A stretch of DNA of 26,994 nucleotides from a virus. The DNA lies in the IMG/VR virus record IMGVR_UViG_3300045996_000689, positions 1 to 26,994 of that record. The stretch is one strand, 5' to 3'. The notes under the pieces are model-generated. The model saw only the letters and a list, made by a program, of their open reading frames with translations. It had not been told where the DNA came from and did not search any database. The translations under genes were made by a program, and so were the position numbers. This document shows positions 1-7,669 of this stretch, piece after piece. Positions within the stretch are counted from its first letter, which is position 1; each line of letters begins with the position of its first letter.

Positions 1-18
1 GTCTGGCTCAAACTTTCC

Positions 19-53
19 CCCGATCGGGCAAAAAAACGGGAACCGTCCCGATC
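19..53. repeat. Nested inverted repeats near the left end
   Basis: CCCGATCGGG (19-28) is a perfect palindrome. GATCGGG (22-28) also pairs with CCCGATC (47-53), and CGGGA/TCCCG (37-41, 46-50) forms a smaller hairpin inside. The three structures are mutually exclusive foldings. They lie in the end region next to the 32-bp repeats, which fits a DNA-packaging (cos) site, but no nick site can be read from the sequence alone. Confidence 0.6.
30..50 (-). terminator. Possible rho-independent terminator, leftward
   Basis: Read on the minus strand, the stem CGGGA-CGGT-TCCCG is followed at once by seven T residues (complement of the A-run 30-36). That is a textbook intrinsic terminator shape, rare in this GC-rich window. 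No leftward gene lies nearby within the window, so it may serve transcription entering from the other side of a joined end, or the resemblance may be incidental to the end structure. Confidence 0.4.
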
Positions 54-64
54 CCGCTCATGCA

Positions 65-146
65 TGCGTCAGATCGCATCCCCACAAGGCGAAACGCGCT
101 GGCTTCCAACCGGGTGCGTCAGATCGCATCCCCACAAGGCGAAACG
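65..146 (+). repeat. Two 32-bp direct repeats, 50-bp period
   Basis: Identical 32-bp units lie at 65-96 and 115-146, separated by 18 bp. Each carries CATCCCCACAAGG, whose reverse complement is found in the third 25-bp repeat at the right end (26926-26950). With only two units, an 18-bp spacer and no cas genes, this is not a CRISPR array. A binding-site array (terminase, repressor or ParB-like protein) is the better reading. Confidence 0.8.
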
Positions 147-158
147 AGGACGGAACCG

Positions 159-527
159 ATGGACCTGTACCACTTCACCTGCGCCCATCGCGTGCAGCAC
201 ATCCGCGACGACGGGATCGTGGTCCCGGGTCAGCACCTGAAGCGCGATGACGGGCTCCCTGCGACAGCGATCCCGTGGTCAGCCTTCGCCTGGTTCACCG
301 ACCTGTCGGTCCCGGCTCGGGAGCCCCTGGGCCTGACGATGGAACTCCTCCGCTGCGACAGGACCGCCTTCCGCTTCCGCGCTCTCACCGGGTCGGCGCT
401 CATGCCGTGGCTGGAGGTGCGGCGCGGCTACCCGTGGCGGCACTTCCTGGAGTCACCGGGGACGCGTCCGGGCAACTGGTACGTCAGCGCCGAGTCGGTG
501 CCGGTGATCGAGGACCCGCTCGCATAA
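159..527 (+). CDS. Unknown protein, first gene of the left arm
   Basis: This is a 122-aa protein starting MDLYHFTCAH. The ATG at 159 is chosen because GAGGA (146-150) sits 8 nt upstream; an in-frame ATG at 60 would translate through the direct repeats and is unlikely. The N-terminal pattern (LYHFT, then I-x2-DG-I-V-x-PG) and a later AWFTD resemble the spacing seen in small ADP-ribosyltransferase-fold proteins, but no catalytic Glu can be placed with confidence. That comparison is an inference only. There is no signal peptide or membrane segment. It precedes the ParB/glycosyltransferase/terminase block, so a role in DNA modification or host takeover is possible but unproven. Confidence 0.75.
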   Translation: MDLYHFTCAHRVQHIRDDGIVVPGQHLKRDDGLPATAIPWSAFAWFTDLSVPAREPLGLTMELLRCDRTAFRFRALTGSALMPWLEVRRGYPWRHFLESPGTRPGNWYVSAESVPVIEDPLA

Positions 528-536
528 CGCCAAGGA

Positions 537-550
537 TGCATGCGCGCATG
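537..550. promoter_or_regulatory. Palindromic operator candidate
   Basis: TGCATGCGCGCATG contains the perfect 10-bp palindrome ATGCGCGCAT (540-549). It lies immediately upstream of the promoter candidate at 557-585. Its left half TGCATGCG also occurs at 61-68 and inside the repressor-region operator at 21964-21971, so one phage regulator may bind all three. Confidence 0.45.
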
Positions 551-556
551 GGAACT

Positions 557-585
557 TTGCCACGCGCAAGAATCGGGACCAGACT
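557..585 (+). promoter_or_regulatory. Promoter candidate for a leaderless ParB-like gene
   Basis: TTGCCA (557-562), a 17-bp spacer and CAGACT (580-585) form a plausible sigma-70-type promoter. The -10 ends 6 nt before the GTG at 592, so initiation would fall on or next to the start codon. No Shine-Dalgarno sequence is visible upstream of that GTG, which is what a leaderless actinobacterial transcript would look like. Confidence 0.4.
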
Positions 586-591
586 CGTCCT

Positions 592-1416
592 GTGACGGCA
601 TCCGTCCCCGCTCCCGAGTTCGATGCCCTGGCACCTTTCCGAGTGCCGCTGAGCAGTCTTCACCCGTCCGAGCGGAACCCCCGTATCGGTGTCATCCCTG
701 CGATCGCAGAGTCGCTGGCGACCAACGGGCAGTACCGCCCGATCGTGGTCCGCGCCGACGGGGAGATCCTGGCAGGCAACCACACCTGGAAGGCAGCCGC
801 GTCCCTCGGCTGGACTGAGATCGCTGTCGTCCGGGTCGACGTCACCGACGAGCAGGCTGCCCGCATCATGCTCGCGGACAACCGCACGGCTGACCTCGGC
901 GGCTACGACGACGCCGCCCTGCTCGCCCTGCTGCAGGAGGTGCAGGAGGTCGACCTCGCGCTGACGGGCACGGGCTACAGCCCCGACGACCTGGAACTCC
1001 TCCTCGGGATCACCGAGGCCGACGAGCCGACCGTCTACAGCCGCAAGGTCGACCCGATCCAGTACGTCCCGACGATGGAGGAGCCGCCCCCGTGCGCCGA
1101 ACTCGTGGACCGCACCAAGGCCTCAGCGCTGCTCGACGCGATCGACGCCGCCGCGATCCCCGAGGAGGTGCGCGACTTCCTGCGGGCAGGCGCGATGCGG
1201 CACCTCGTGTTCGACTACGCCCGGATCGCAGAGTTCTACAGCCACGCCGACGCTGAGGTCCAGGCGCTGATGGAGGCCTCGGCCCTGGTCATTGTCGACT
1301 TCGACGACGCGATCCACCACGGCTTCGTCAGGCTGAGCACCCGCCTGCAGGGACTGCTCGACCTCGACCTGGCCGACCGTCCCGCCTACGACGCGGCGGC
1401 TGGTCGCGGTGCGTGA
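592..1416 (+). CDS. ParB-like nuclease-domain protein
   Basis: This is a 274-aa protein. Residues about 15-100 form a ParB/sulfiredoxin-type domain: conserved NPR near residue 30, an I-x2-SL-x2-NGQ helix, PIVV, the DG-x-ILAGNHTW-x-AA loop, and TDEQA-x-RIMLADNRT. These are hallmarks of ParB-like proteins in phages and mobile DNA, not of the chromosome-partition protein with its HTH. The remainder (about 110-274) is not recognised. It overlaps the next gene, a glycosyltransferase, by 8 nt. In phage DNA-hypermodification loci ParB-like proteins often accompany such transferases, so a role in base modification or DNA recognition is inferred. The GTG start lacks a ribosome binding site (see promoter at 557-585). 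Confidence 0.85.
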   Translation: MTASVPAPEFDALAPFRVPLSSLHPSERNPRIGVIPAIAESLATNGQYRPIVVRADGEILAGNHTWKAAASLGWTEIAVVRVDVTDEQAARIMLADNRTADLGGYDDAALLALLQEVQEVDLALTGTGYSPDDLELLLGITEADEPTVYSRKVDPIQYVPTMEEPPPCAELVDRTKASALLDAIDAAAIPEEVRDFLRAGAMRHLVFDYARIAEFYSHADAEVQALMEASALVIVDFDDAIHHGFVRLSTRLQGLLDLDLADRPAYDAAAGRGA

Positions 1417-2275
1417 CGACTTCGGCGTCTTCATCCTGACCCACGGCAGACCTGCCGGGGTCTCTGCCACGCTCGGGGCTCTGCGCCGTGCGCGGTACAC
1501 GGGCAAGTGGTGGCTGGTCCTCGACACCGACGACGAGACGGTCCACGACTACGCCCAGCGCTGGGGTGCTGAGCACATCCTCACCTTCGACAAAGACGAG
1601 GAGGCGAAGCGATTCGACCTCGCGGACAACCGGGATCACCCGCGCGGCGTCATCGTCTACGCCCGCAACGCTGCAGCCCGCCTCGCTGCTGAGATGGGCC
1701 TGCGGTACTACATGCAGTTGGACGACGACTACTCGTACTTCGCGCACCGCTTCCAGCGCGGCGACACTGCTCTCCTGGACTACGCCTACACGTTCCGATT
1801 CGATGACGTGCTGGAGGCCTTCGTCGACTTCCTGGAGGACTCCGGGGCTCTCACCGTCGCGTTCGCTCAGGGCGGGGACTACATCGGCGGGCTCCCCGGT
1901 GACTGGTCCCGCGTGGTCGTGAAGCGCAAGGCCATGAACACCTTCATCGCGCGCGTCGACAGGCCGATCGACTTCGTCGGCAGGATCAACGAGGACGTCA
2001 ACACGTACGTCTGGCGCGGGGGTCAGGGTGATCTCTTCCTCACGATGACCGACTTCATGGTCGAGCAGAAGGAGACCCAGTCGCAGGGCGGCGGGATGAC
2101 CGGGGCGTACGTCGACGGAGGGACCTACGTCAAGTCGTTCTACAGCGTGCTCTTCAACCCGTCATGCGTGAAGGTCGCCACCCTCGGAGAGGCGCACGAC
2201 CGGCTCCACCACCAGATCGCCTGGAACAACGCGGTGCCGAAGATCGTCAGCGGCAGCCACCACCGCGCGGCGTGA
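1409..2275 (+). CDS. TET-associated-type GT-A glycosyltransferase
   Basis: This is a 288-aa protein of a phage glycosyltransferase family with a GT-A fold. The N-terminus FGVFILTHGRP is typical of the family. So are the nucleotide-sugar strand WWLVLDTDDE, the VIVYARNAAA segment and the metal-binding YYMQLDDDYSYF (about residues 105-116) with its DxD acids. Related enzymes were predicted to glycosylate oxidised bases in phage DNA. No TET/JBP oxygenase or hydroxymethylase is recognisable in this window, so the acceptor is open: a base made by host or unknown enzymes, or a virion protein. GTG start inside the ParB-like gene implies translational coupling. The family call is from motif recognition; a generic glycosyltransferase is the fallback. 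Confidence 0.75.
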   Translation: MRDDFGVFILTHGRPAGVSATLGALRRARYTGKWWLVLDTDDETVHDYAQRWGAEHILTFDKDEEAKRFDLADNRDHPRGVIVYARNAAARLAAEMGLRYYMQLDDDYSYFAHRFQRGDTALLDYAYTFRFDDVLEAFVDFLEDSGALTVAFAQGGDYIGGLPGDWSRVVVKRKAMNTFIARVDRPIDFVGRINEDVNTYVWRGGQGDLFLTMTDFMVEQKETQSQGGGMTGAYVDGGTYVKSFYSVLFNPSCVKVATLGEAHDRLHHQIAWNNAVPKIVSGSHHRAA

Positions 2276-2285
2276 GGAGGCCGCC

Positions 2286-2696
2286 ATGTCTGAGATCCCT
2301 GACAACCCGGGACCCGAGCCGAGCGAGTTGCTACGCCTCGCAGCGACCGGCATGGATATCGACGCGATCGCCCGTCGGTTCGGCATGCGCCGCGAGGAGG
2401 CCGCGAAGGCTCTCAGCGCTGACGCGGCCAACGCCAGGACCGCGATGCCTGACCTCGACGGCGAGCGGCTGATCGAGCGGACCCACCTCGACATGCTGCG
2501 GCGGACCCTGCTCCCGGCAGCCCTGAACGGTGACATACAGGCTGCTCGCCTGCTCGTCCGCATCCACACCGCGCGGGCTCTGCTCCTCGGCCTGCTCGAC
2601 GAGATGCCAGTGCTCGACACCGACAGCGCGGAGGAGGTGAACGAACTTGACCGGATCCGTGCTCGACGTGCCAACCGCCGCGCGTCCTCGGCTTGA
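2286..2696 (+). CDS. terS: Terminase small subunit (TerS)
   Basis: This is a 136-aa, largely helical protein just upstream of the large terminase. Residues about 12-45 hold a helix-turn-helix (GMDIDAIARRFGMRREEAAKAL) typical of small terminase DNA-recognition domains; the middle is a long amphipathic oligomerisation region (LIERTHLDMLRRTLL onward). TerS binds the packaging site and loads the large subunit. A strong GGAGG precedes the ATG (2286). The last 50 nt overlap the large terminase gene in another frame. The assignment rests on position, size and the HTH, since TerS sequences diverge strongly. Confidence 0.75.
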   Translation: MSEIPDNPGPEPSELLRLAATGMDIDAIARRFGMRREEAAKALSADAANARTAMPDLDGERLIERTHLDMLRRTLLPAALNGDIQAARLLVRIHTARALLLGLLDEMPVLDTDSAEEVNELDRIRARRANRRASSA

Positions 2697-4071
2697 AAGC
2701 CTGCCGTCGTTCCACCACAGCAGCGCTGACGAGGGCTTCGAGTTCCTGGACCTGCTCGGGATGCCGCTCCTCGACTGGCAGCGCTACAGCCTCGCGGCCA
2801 CCCTCGGGGAGACCGAGGCAGGGCTGTGGGCGGCACCCTGGGTCGTGGAGATCTGCCCGCGTCAGAACGGGAAGTCGTACAAGTGGGCGGCTCGTGTCCT
2901 CATGGGCTTGTTCGTGTTCGGCGAACGGCTCATCACGTACACGGCGCAGACGGTGAAGACGGCGCTGGAGGTCTTCCGGCTGGTCGAGTTCTACGCACTG
3001 CGGCACTCCAGCACCCGCCGCCTCGTGGCCCACGTCATCCACACGCAGGGCCGTGAAGAGATCGAGTTGTATTCCGGCCAGCGCTTCATGGTGCAGAGCC
3101 GCGTACGGAACTCGGGTCGTGGCTTCAGCGGTGATCTGCTCATCATGGACGAGGCGATGGACCTGCGAGACCAGGCTCCGATCAACGCGCTGATCCCGAC
3201 GCTCGCCGCCCGTCCGAACCCTCAACTCGTCTTCACCTCCTCAGCAGGTGACCCCGGCTCGGTGGTCCTCGCTGATCTCCGCGCACAGGGCCAGCGCGGG
3301 CAGGAAGGCCTTGCCTACCTGGAGTACAGCGCCGACGAGCGTGCCGCCTCGGATGACCCGAAGGCCTGGGCTCAGGGGAACCCCGCGCTCGGCACGCTGA
3401 TCTCAGAGGACACCGTCAGGCGCGAGCGGGCGATCATGTCCGACGACGGCTTCCGTCAGGAGCGTCTGGGCATCTGGGCCACGCAGGTCGCGGGCGCGGT
3501 GATCTCTCAGACTGCCTGGGACCACACCCGCGTCGAGGTCGCTGCTGAGCCGATCCCTGGCCTGCTCGGGTTGGCCTACGACGTGAGCCCGGATCGCTCG
3601 TGGGCAAGCGTTGTCGTCGCGTACGGCGTCGGCGCGAAGGTCCACGTACGGACCACCCGCCACCGCCTCGGCGACGGCTGGCTCGTGCAGGACCTCAGCA
3701 GCCTCGCGGAGGTCTACCAGGTGCCGGTGACCTATGACGCCAGCGGTCCGGGGCGTGACATCGCTGAGCAGTTGCGCGTCGGTGGGGTCGACGTCGTCGC
3801 GATCAGCGGGCGCGACTACAGCGCCGCCTGCCAGCGCCTGCTCTCCGGGCTGGTGAACCAGACGATCACCCATCACCCGGACCTCGCGCTCGACGAGGCT
3901 GCCGCGATCGCGACGACCCGCAAGTACGGCGAGTCCTGGATATTCGCCCGCACCTCCTCAGGGCACGGCGCGGCGACACCGATCAGCCCGCTCACGGCTG
4001 CCGCGATCGCGGTCTGGGCCAACGACCACGCGGGGACTGAGGTCCCGGCTCCGCGACCGGAGGTGTTCTGA
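2647..4071 (+). CDS. terL: Terminase large subunit (TerL)
   Basis: This 474-aa protein is the packaging ATPase and nuclease. The Walker A-like CPRQNGKS is at residues 70-77 and the Walker B LLIMDEA at about 164-170, followed by a coupling segment around VFTSSAGD. The RNase H-like nuclease half carries the first acid in LAYDVSPDRSWAS (about residue 310) and a second in YDASGPGRDIAEQL. Its length is usual for actinophage terminases. The TTG at 2647 is taken as the start because GGAGGAGGTGAAC lies just upstream; later in-frame GTG codons lack such a site. The gene overlaps terS by 50 nt, suggesting translational coupling. It would dock on the portal encoded next. Confidence 0.93.
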   Translation: MTGSVLDVPTAARPRLESLPSFHHSSADEGFEFLDLLGMPLLDWQRYSLAATLGETEAGLWAAPWVVEICPRQNGKSYKWAARVLMGLFVFGERLITYTAQTVKTALEVFRLVEFYALRHSSTRRLVAHVIHTQGREEIELYSGQRFMVQSRVRNSGRGFSGDLLIMDEAMDLRDQAPINALIPTLAARPNPQLVFTSSAGDPGSVVLADLRAQGQRGQEGLAYLEYSADERAASDDPKAWAQGNPALGTLISEDTVRRERAIMSDDGFRQERLGIWATQVAGAVISQTAWDHTRVEVAAEPIPGLLGLAYDVSPDRSWASVVVAYGVGAKVHVRTTRHRLGDGWLVQDLSSLAEVYQVPVTYDASGPGRDIAEQLRVGGVDVVAISGRDYSAACQRLLSGLVNQTITHHPDLALDEAAAIATTRKYGESWIFARTSSGHGAATPISPLTAAAIAVWANDHAGTEVPAPRPEVF

Positions 4072-4073
4072 CC

Positions 4074-5351
4074 ATGAGCGTGCTGACTGAGATCCGCGCC
4101 GCCGTCGGGCGGCTCTTCACCGCCACCGACGGACGAGACGTGCTGCAGAACACCCCGGACGGCTGGGAGATCGACAAGCCGTGGCTGTGGTGGGACGGGC
4201 CTGCAGGCAGCAGCGACGGCACCGGAGGCCCGTGGGGGAACCCGCTGCCCGGGGCTGACATGCCGTACGCCATGAAGGGCTCAGCGATCCCCGCTATGGC
4301 CCGCTGCCGGTCGCTGATCTGCGACGTCCTGGCAGGTGTCCCCTGGAAGGTCTACCGAGGCCGCGAGCAGTTGACCACCCCGTCGTGGATCGCTGACCCC
4401 CAGGGCTTGAACAACGACGGTCGTCGAGGCTCCTCGGTCGCTCCCGTGTCGCTGAGCGCCGTCGAGTTCTGGAGCCAGACCCTGCTGTCTGCCGTCGAAC
4501 TCGGGGAGGCGGTCCTCTACAGCCCGTTCGTCGGTGAGGTCGACGAGGCAGGGAAGGCGATCGCCTGGGGCTCGCGCGGAATCTTCTCGCTGAACCCGCT
4601 GGAGGTGAAGCGCGAGGGCGGCGCATGGGTCGTCAACCGTCAGGTCATCCCCGACTCCGATTTGCTCTTCATCCGCAACCGCGTCTGGCCCGGGCAGACC
4701 CGAGGCCTCGGCGTCTGGCAGCAGTTCGCCTCCGAGATCGGGTTCGCTGAGAACGTCCGCTCGTACGGCTCAGGCCTGCTAGGGCGCGGCATCCCTGCTG
4801 GCTACCTGAAGGTCACCGCACCCGACCTGGAGCAGGGCGAGGCAGACAAGTTGAAGGAGCGGTGGATGGCCGCGCACGGCGGTACGACGCGCCGCATCGC
4901 GGTCCTCAACGCGACGACAGACTTCAAGCCTCTGGAGATCAACCCCGAGGCAGTGCAACTGGCCGAGTTGCTGAAGTTGTCCGCCTGGGAGGTAGCCCTC
5001 ATGTACGGGGTCCCGCCCTACAAGTTGGGGATCTCGATGGGCTACTCCAACACGTACGCCAACATCGAGTCGGCCAGCATCGACTACGTCCAGGACGCGC
5101 TCCTGCCCTGGGCTCGCCGCATCGAGTCCGCGATCGACTCCAAGTTGGCGCACGGCACGAGCCTGAAGATCGACCTCGACGGGCTGCAGCGCGCCGACAC
5201 TGCTGCCCGCTTCTCGTCGTACGAGATCGCGCTCCGCAACGGCTTCATGACCAAGGAGGAGATCCGCACCCTGGAGGACCTTCCGCCGCAGGCCGATGAG
5301 GGCAGCACCATCCCACTCCAGGTCGTCCCCGAGGAGGAGGCAACCGCATGA
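4074..5351 (+). CDS. Portal protein (HK97 type)
   Basis: This 425-aa protein starts 2 nt after the terminase stop. HK97-family portal features include the N-terminal region with AMKGSAIPAMARCRSLI, the core strand block EFWSQTLLSAVELGEAV, and the conserved stretch VALMYGVPPYKLGISMGYSNTY (crown/clip region), followed by the DYVQDALLPWARRIESAIDSKL helix. Twelve copies form the vertex ring through which DNA enters and to which terminase and tail connector dock. The C-terminus ends in acidic residues. It overlaps the protease gene by four bases (ATGA). Confidence 0.93.
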   Translation: MSVLTEIRAAVGRLFTATDGRDVLQNTPDGWEIDKPWLWWDGPAGSSDGTGGPWGNPLPGADMPYAMKGSAIPAMARCRSLICDVLAGVPWKVYRGREQLTTPSWIADPQGLNNDGRRGSSVAPVSLSAVEFWSQTLLSAVELGEAVLYSPFVGEVDEAGKAIAWGSRGIFSLNPLEVKREGGAWVVNRQVIPDSDLLFIRNRVWPGQTRGLGVWQQFASEIGFAENVRSYGSGLLGRGIPAGYLKVTAPDLEQGEADKLKERWMAAHGGTTRRIAVLNATTDFKPLEINPEAVQLAELLKLSAWEVALMYGVPPYKLGISMGYSNTYANIESASIDYVQDALLPWARRIESAIDSKLAHGTSLKIDLDGLQRADTAARFSSYEIALRNGFMTKEEIRTLEDLPPQADEGSTIPLQVVPEEEATA

Positions 5352-5917
5352 GCACAGAGAGCACGATCGTCCCGCTGGAACTACGACGCGGGGCTGACGA
5401 GAACACCCTGGAGGGGATCTGCGTCCCGTACGGGGTCACCACCACGAAGGCAGGGCACGCCAACGGCGAGCGCTTCCTCCCGGGAGCCTTCGCGGACCTC
5501 GACGCCCGCAACAAGATCAGGCTGACTGACTCCCACCTGGAGGGCGAGTTCCGTCGCCCGGTCGGTGTCGGCATCGAGTTCCGGGACACCCCGACAGGGC
5601 TGCTCGGGCGCTTCCGGTTCTACGCCACGCCGGAGGGACGAGGAGCCCGCGAGAACGTCATCGAGGAGACGTACGGCGGGCTCTCCGTCGGCTTCCTGCC
5701 CGTGCAGGAGCAGACCGGCAGCGACGGCGCGCGAGAGATCGTCCGCGCCCGCTTGTTCCACGTCAGCCTGGTCGACGAGCCTGCCTACGACGACGCCAAG
5801 GTCCTCGCGGTGCGGAGTGCTGCCTCAGAGGACGTGCGAGCGCTTCTGAGCGTGTCGTACGACCCCGGGGACTACCCCGACCCGCCTGACCTGACGGGGC
5901 TCGTGTGGGGCCGTTGA
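5348..5917 (+). CDS. Prohead (capsid maturation) protease
   Basis: This 189-aa serine protease is of the HK97 prohead type. It shows the N-terminal EGICVPYG-type strand, RFLPGAFADL, the catalytic His in LTDSHLEG (about residue 60), the catalytic Ser in YGGLSVGF (about residue 117) and the conserved HVSLVDEPAYDDAKV strand. It cleaves the scaffolding part of the capsid protein and itself during head maturation. No separate scaffold gene is present; the N-terminal part of the capsid protein (charged, helical) probably serves as scaffold. It is translationally coupled to the portal gene by an ATGA overlap. Confidence 0.92.
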   Translation: MSTESTIVPLELRRGADENTLEGICVPYGVTTTKAGHANGERFLPGAFADLDARNKIRLTDSHLEGEFRRPVGVGIEFRDTPTGLLGRFRFYATPEGRGARENVIEETYGGLSVGFLPVQEQTGSDGAREIVRARLFHVSLVDEPAYDDAKVLAVRSAASEDVRALLSVSYDPGDYPDPPDLTGLVWGR

Positions 5918-5941
5918 CGGGCCACCCATAGCGGTCGTACC

Positions 5942-6030
5942 GTCGCCGTAGGCGGTTGAGTCTCGGTAGGGGACTCCCGTCAGGTCTCGGTAGGGGACCG
6001 ACGTCCAGCAGCGGCGTCTCGGTAGGGGAC
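5942..6030 (+). repeat. Direct-repeat cluster between protease and capsid genes
   Basis: GTCTCGGTAGGGGAC occurs exactly at 5960-5974, 5984-5998 and 6016-6030. A degenerate copy (10 of 15 matching) lies at 5942-5956. Spacings are 18, 24 and 32 bp from start to start. The repeats fill most of the 149-bp gap 5918-6066, the only sizeable gap in the head and tail genes. An in-frame upstream extension of the capsid gene would cross them, but the strong ribosome binding site at 6056-6061 favours a start after them. They may bind a repressor (stoperator-like), act as a transcription-initiation array, or set capsid mRNA level. Confidence 0.85.
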
Positions 6031-6066
6031 ACGCGATCCGAAGCGATCCGTGCCCAGGAGGCACCC

Positions 6067-7323
6067 GTGAACACCTACCTTCGCTCCAAGATCGAGGAGC
6101 GCGCGAGCCAGTCGGCCCTGCTCCAGTCGATGCAGACCCGCGCGGCTGACGACAAGCGGGACCTCACCGAGGCCGAGACCAAGACGTTCGACGAGATCGT
6201 CGCCCGCCTGAAGGATCTCGACGAGCAGATCAAGCGGATCTCCGAGTTCGACCAGGGCGCGGCCAAGTTCGCCTCCCTCGTCGGCGCACAGAAGGAGGCA
6301 GAGGAGGAGGCCGAGCGCGCGCACGACGACGCTGCGAAGCCTGACCCCGACCGCGAGCCCGCCGAGGCCCGTAGCGTCGACTACGGCAAGCGGTTCGTCG
6401 AGTCGACCGCCTTCCGGAACTACCGGGGCGCTGGCACCTCCGAGCGGCTGACCCTGCCTGGCCCTGCCTCCGCCGAGTTCCGCGCAGCGATCACGACCGG
6501 CAACGTCGGGCTGACTGCCTACACCGGCCCGGTCCCGCAGATCTGGTCAGGTCCTGCAGCGCCGACGTTCCCGACGACCGTGCTCGACATGGTCGGACGG
6601 GTCGCGACGTCGCAGTCCGCCGTCATGTACCTCACCTGGCAGCCGCAGCCCCCGGGCAACGCGCCGGTCGTGGCTGAGGGAGACCTGAAGCAGGAAGCGA
6701 TCATGGACGCCGTCGAGGCGACGATCGCGCTGCAGACGTACGCCCACTACAAGGCGGTCACCCGTCAGGCGCTGGAGGACATTCCGCAGATCCAGACGAT
6801 CATCCAGAACCGGCTCCTGTCCGGGGTGCGGTCGGCTCTCGACGCCGCTGCTGTGGCTGCTCTCCTCGCCGCCTCCCCGACTGCCGTGGACGGTGACGGC
6901 AACTTCATGCAGGCAGTCCGTGCCGCGATCGCGACGGTGGAGTCTCAGGGCTTCAAGCCGAACGCGGTGCTCCTGAACCCGCAGGACGCGGCGATGATCG
7001 ACATGCAGGCCATGTTCGAGACCGTCGATGGTGCCGTGCGCAACGGCGCGGTCTGGGGTCTCCCGATCGTGTCCTCGGCGTCGATCCCTGCAGGGACCGC
7101 GTACGTCGGCGACTTCAAGACCGGGCTGACCTGGTTCGACCGTGGCAACACGGACGTCTTCATGAGCGACAGCCACGCCGACTTCTTCCTCCGGAACCAG
7201 TTGGTGATCCTCGCGGAGGCTCGGGCCGCGTTCGCCGTCACGGAGGTCGCGGCCCTGGCCGAGGCCACCGCTGGAGTCGCCCCCGTCGCCGCATCGGCGT
7301 CGAGCAGCAGCAAGAGCAAGTAG
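6067..7323 (+). CDS. Major capsid protein (HK97 fold)
   Basis: This is a 418-aa protein. AGGAGG (6056-6061) lies 5 nt upstream of the GTG at 6067. Residues 1-110 are charged and coiled-coil-like (KIEERASQSALLQ, then KTFDEIVARLKDLDEQIKRI, then acid-rich), as in HK97-type capsids whose N-terminal delta domain acts as scaffold and is removed by the protease. The mature shell domain follows, with GNVGLTAYTGPVPQIW, the YKAVTRQALEDIPQIQTII spine helix, and the A-domain LLNPQDAAMIDMQ and GLPIVSSASIPAGTAYVGDF. The C-terminus is Ala/Ser-rich ending in Ser/Lys. It forms the icosahedral shell. Confidence 0.93.
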   Translation: MNTYLRSKIEERASQSALLQSMQTRAADDKRDLTEAETKTFDEIVARLKDLDEQIKRISEFDQGAAKFASLVGAQKEAEEEAERAHDDAAKPDPDREPAEARSVDYGKRFVESTAFRNYRGAGTSERLTLPGPASAEFRAAITTGNVGLTAYTGPVPQIWSGPAAPTFPTTVLDMVGRVATSQSAVMYLTWQPQPPGNAPVVAEGDLKQEAIMDAVEATIALQTYAHYKAVTRQALEDIPQIQTIIQNRLLSGVRSALDAAAVAALLAASPTAVDGDGNFMQAVRAAIATVESQGFKPNAVLLNPQDAAMIDMQAMFETVDGAVRNGAVWGLPIVSSASIPAGTAYVGDFKTGLTWFDRGNTDVFMSDSHADFFLRNQLVILAEARAAFAVTEVAALAEATAGVAPVAASASSSSKSK

Positions 7324-7330
7324 GCAGGCC

Positions 7331-7669
7331 GTGGAAGGCGTCCCGGACCTCGCTCAGGTACGCGCCTGGGTCGGTGTCCCTCCGACAGCAGTCAGCGATG
7401 CGGATCTCCAGCAGATCCTCGACGCTGAGCAGCAGATCCAAGCCCGGACCTGCCGCCTGCCGGAGGACACCGTCGAGGCTCCCGGGACGTATCCCGCAGC
7501 CCTGGCACGTGCCCTCCTGCGGCGCTGCCAGCGGGAGGTGGCCGTCAAGAACCTTCCGCTGGGAGCCCTCGGCGTCGACGGCTCCGAGTACGGGCCGGTG
7601 AACCTGCCCGCCTGGGATGCGGAGATCTCCCGCCTGGAAGCGACCTATCGGATCCCGGTGGTCGCATGA
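7331..7669 (+). CDS. Head-tail connector (HK97 gp6-like)
   Basis: This is a 112-aa helical protein directly after the capsid gene. It fits the gp6/SPP1 gp15-like adaptor family: N-terminal VRAWVGVPPTAVSDADLQQILDAEQQIQ, then the helix ALARALLRRCQREVAVKN, and a short C-terminal strand region. Such proteins form a ring under the portal and join head to tail. GTG start. It overlaps the next gene by four bases (ATGA). The call depends on position and general pattern, as the family is poorly conserved. Confidence 0.75.
   Translation: MEGVPDLAQVRAWVGVPPTAVSDADLQQILDAEQQIQARTCRLPEDTVEAPGTYPAALARALLRRCQREVAVKNLPLGALGVDGSEYGPVNLPAWDAEISRLEATYRIPVVA

Noticed and set aside
65-146. CRISPR-like array (two 32-bp repeats with an 18-bp spacer)
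   Set aside because: Only one short spacer, no cas genes, and the repeat core recurs in opposite orientation at the other end; binding sites explain it better.
60-158. N-terminal extension of the first gene from ATG 60
   Set aside because: It would translate the direct repeats; the start at 159 has a ribosome binding site and a conserved-looking opening.
592-1416. Plasmid partition ParB with centromere repeats at the left end
   Set aside because: No ParA gene and a serine integrase is present; the ParB-like domain lacks the partition HTH. Binding of this protein to the end repeats remains possible but unsupported.
5956-6066. Upstream start of the capsid protein that would translate the 15-bp repeats
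   Set aside because: The GTG at 6067 has an ideal AGGAGG site, and the extension is Gly/Ser/Arg low-complexity unlike a capsid N-terminus.
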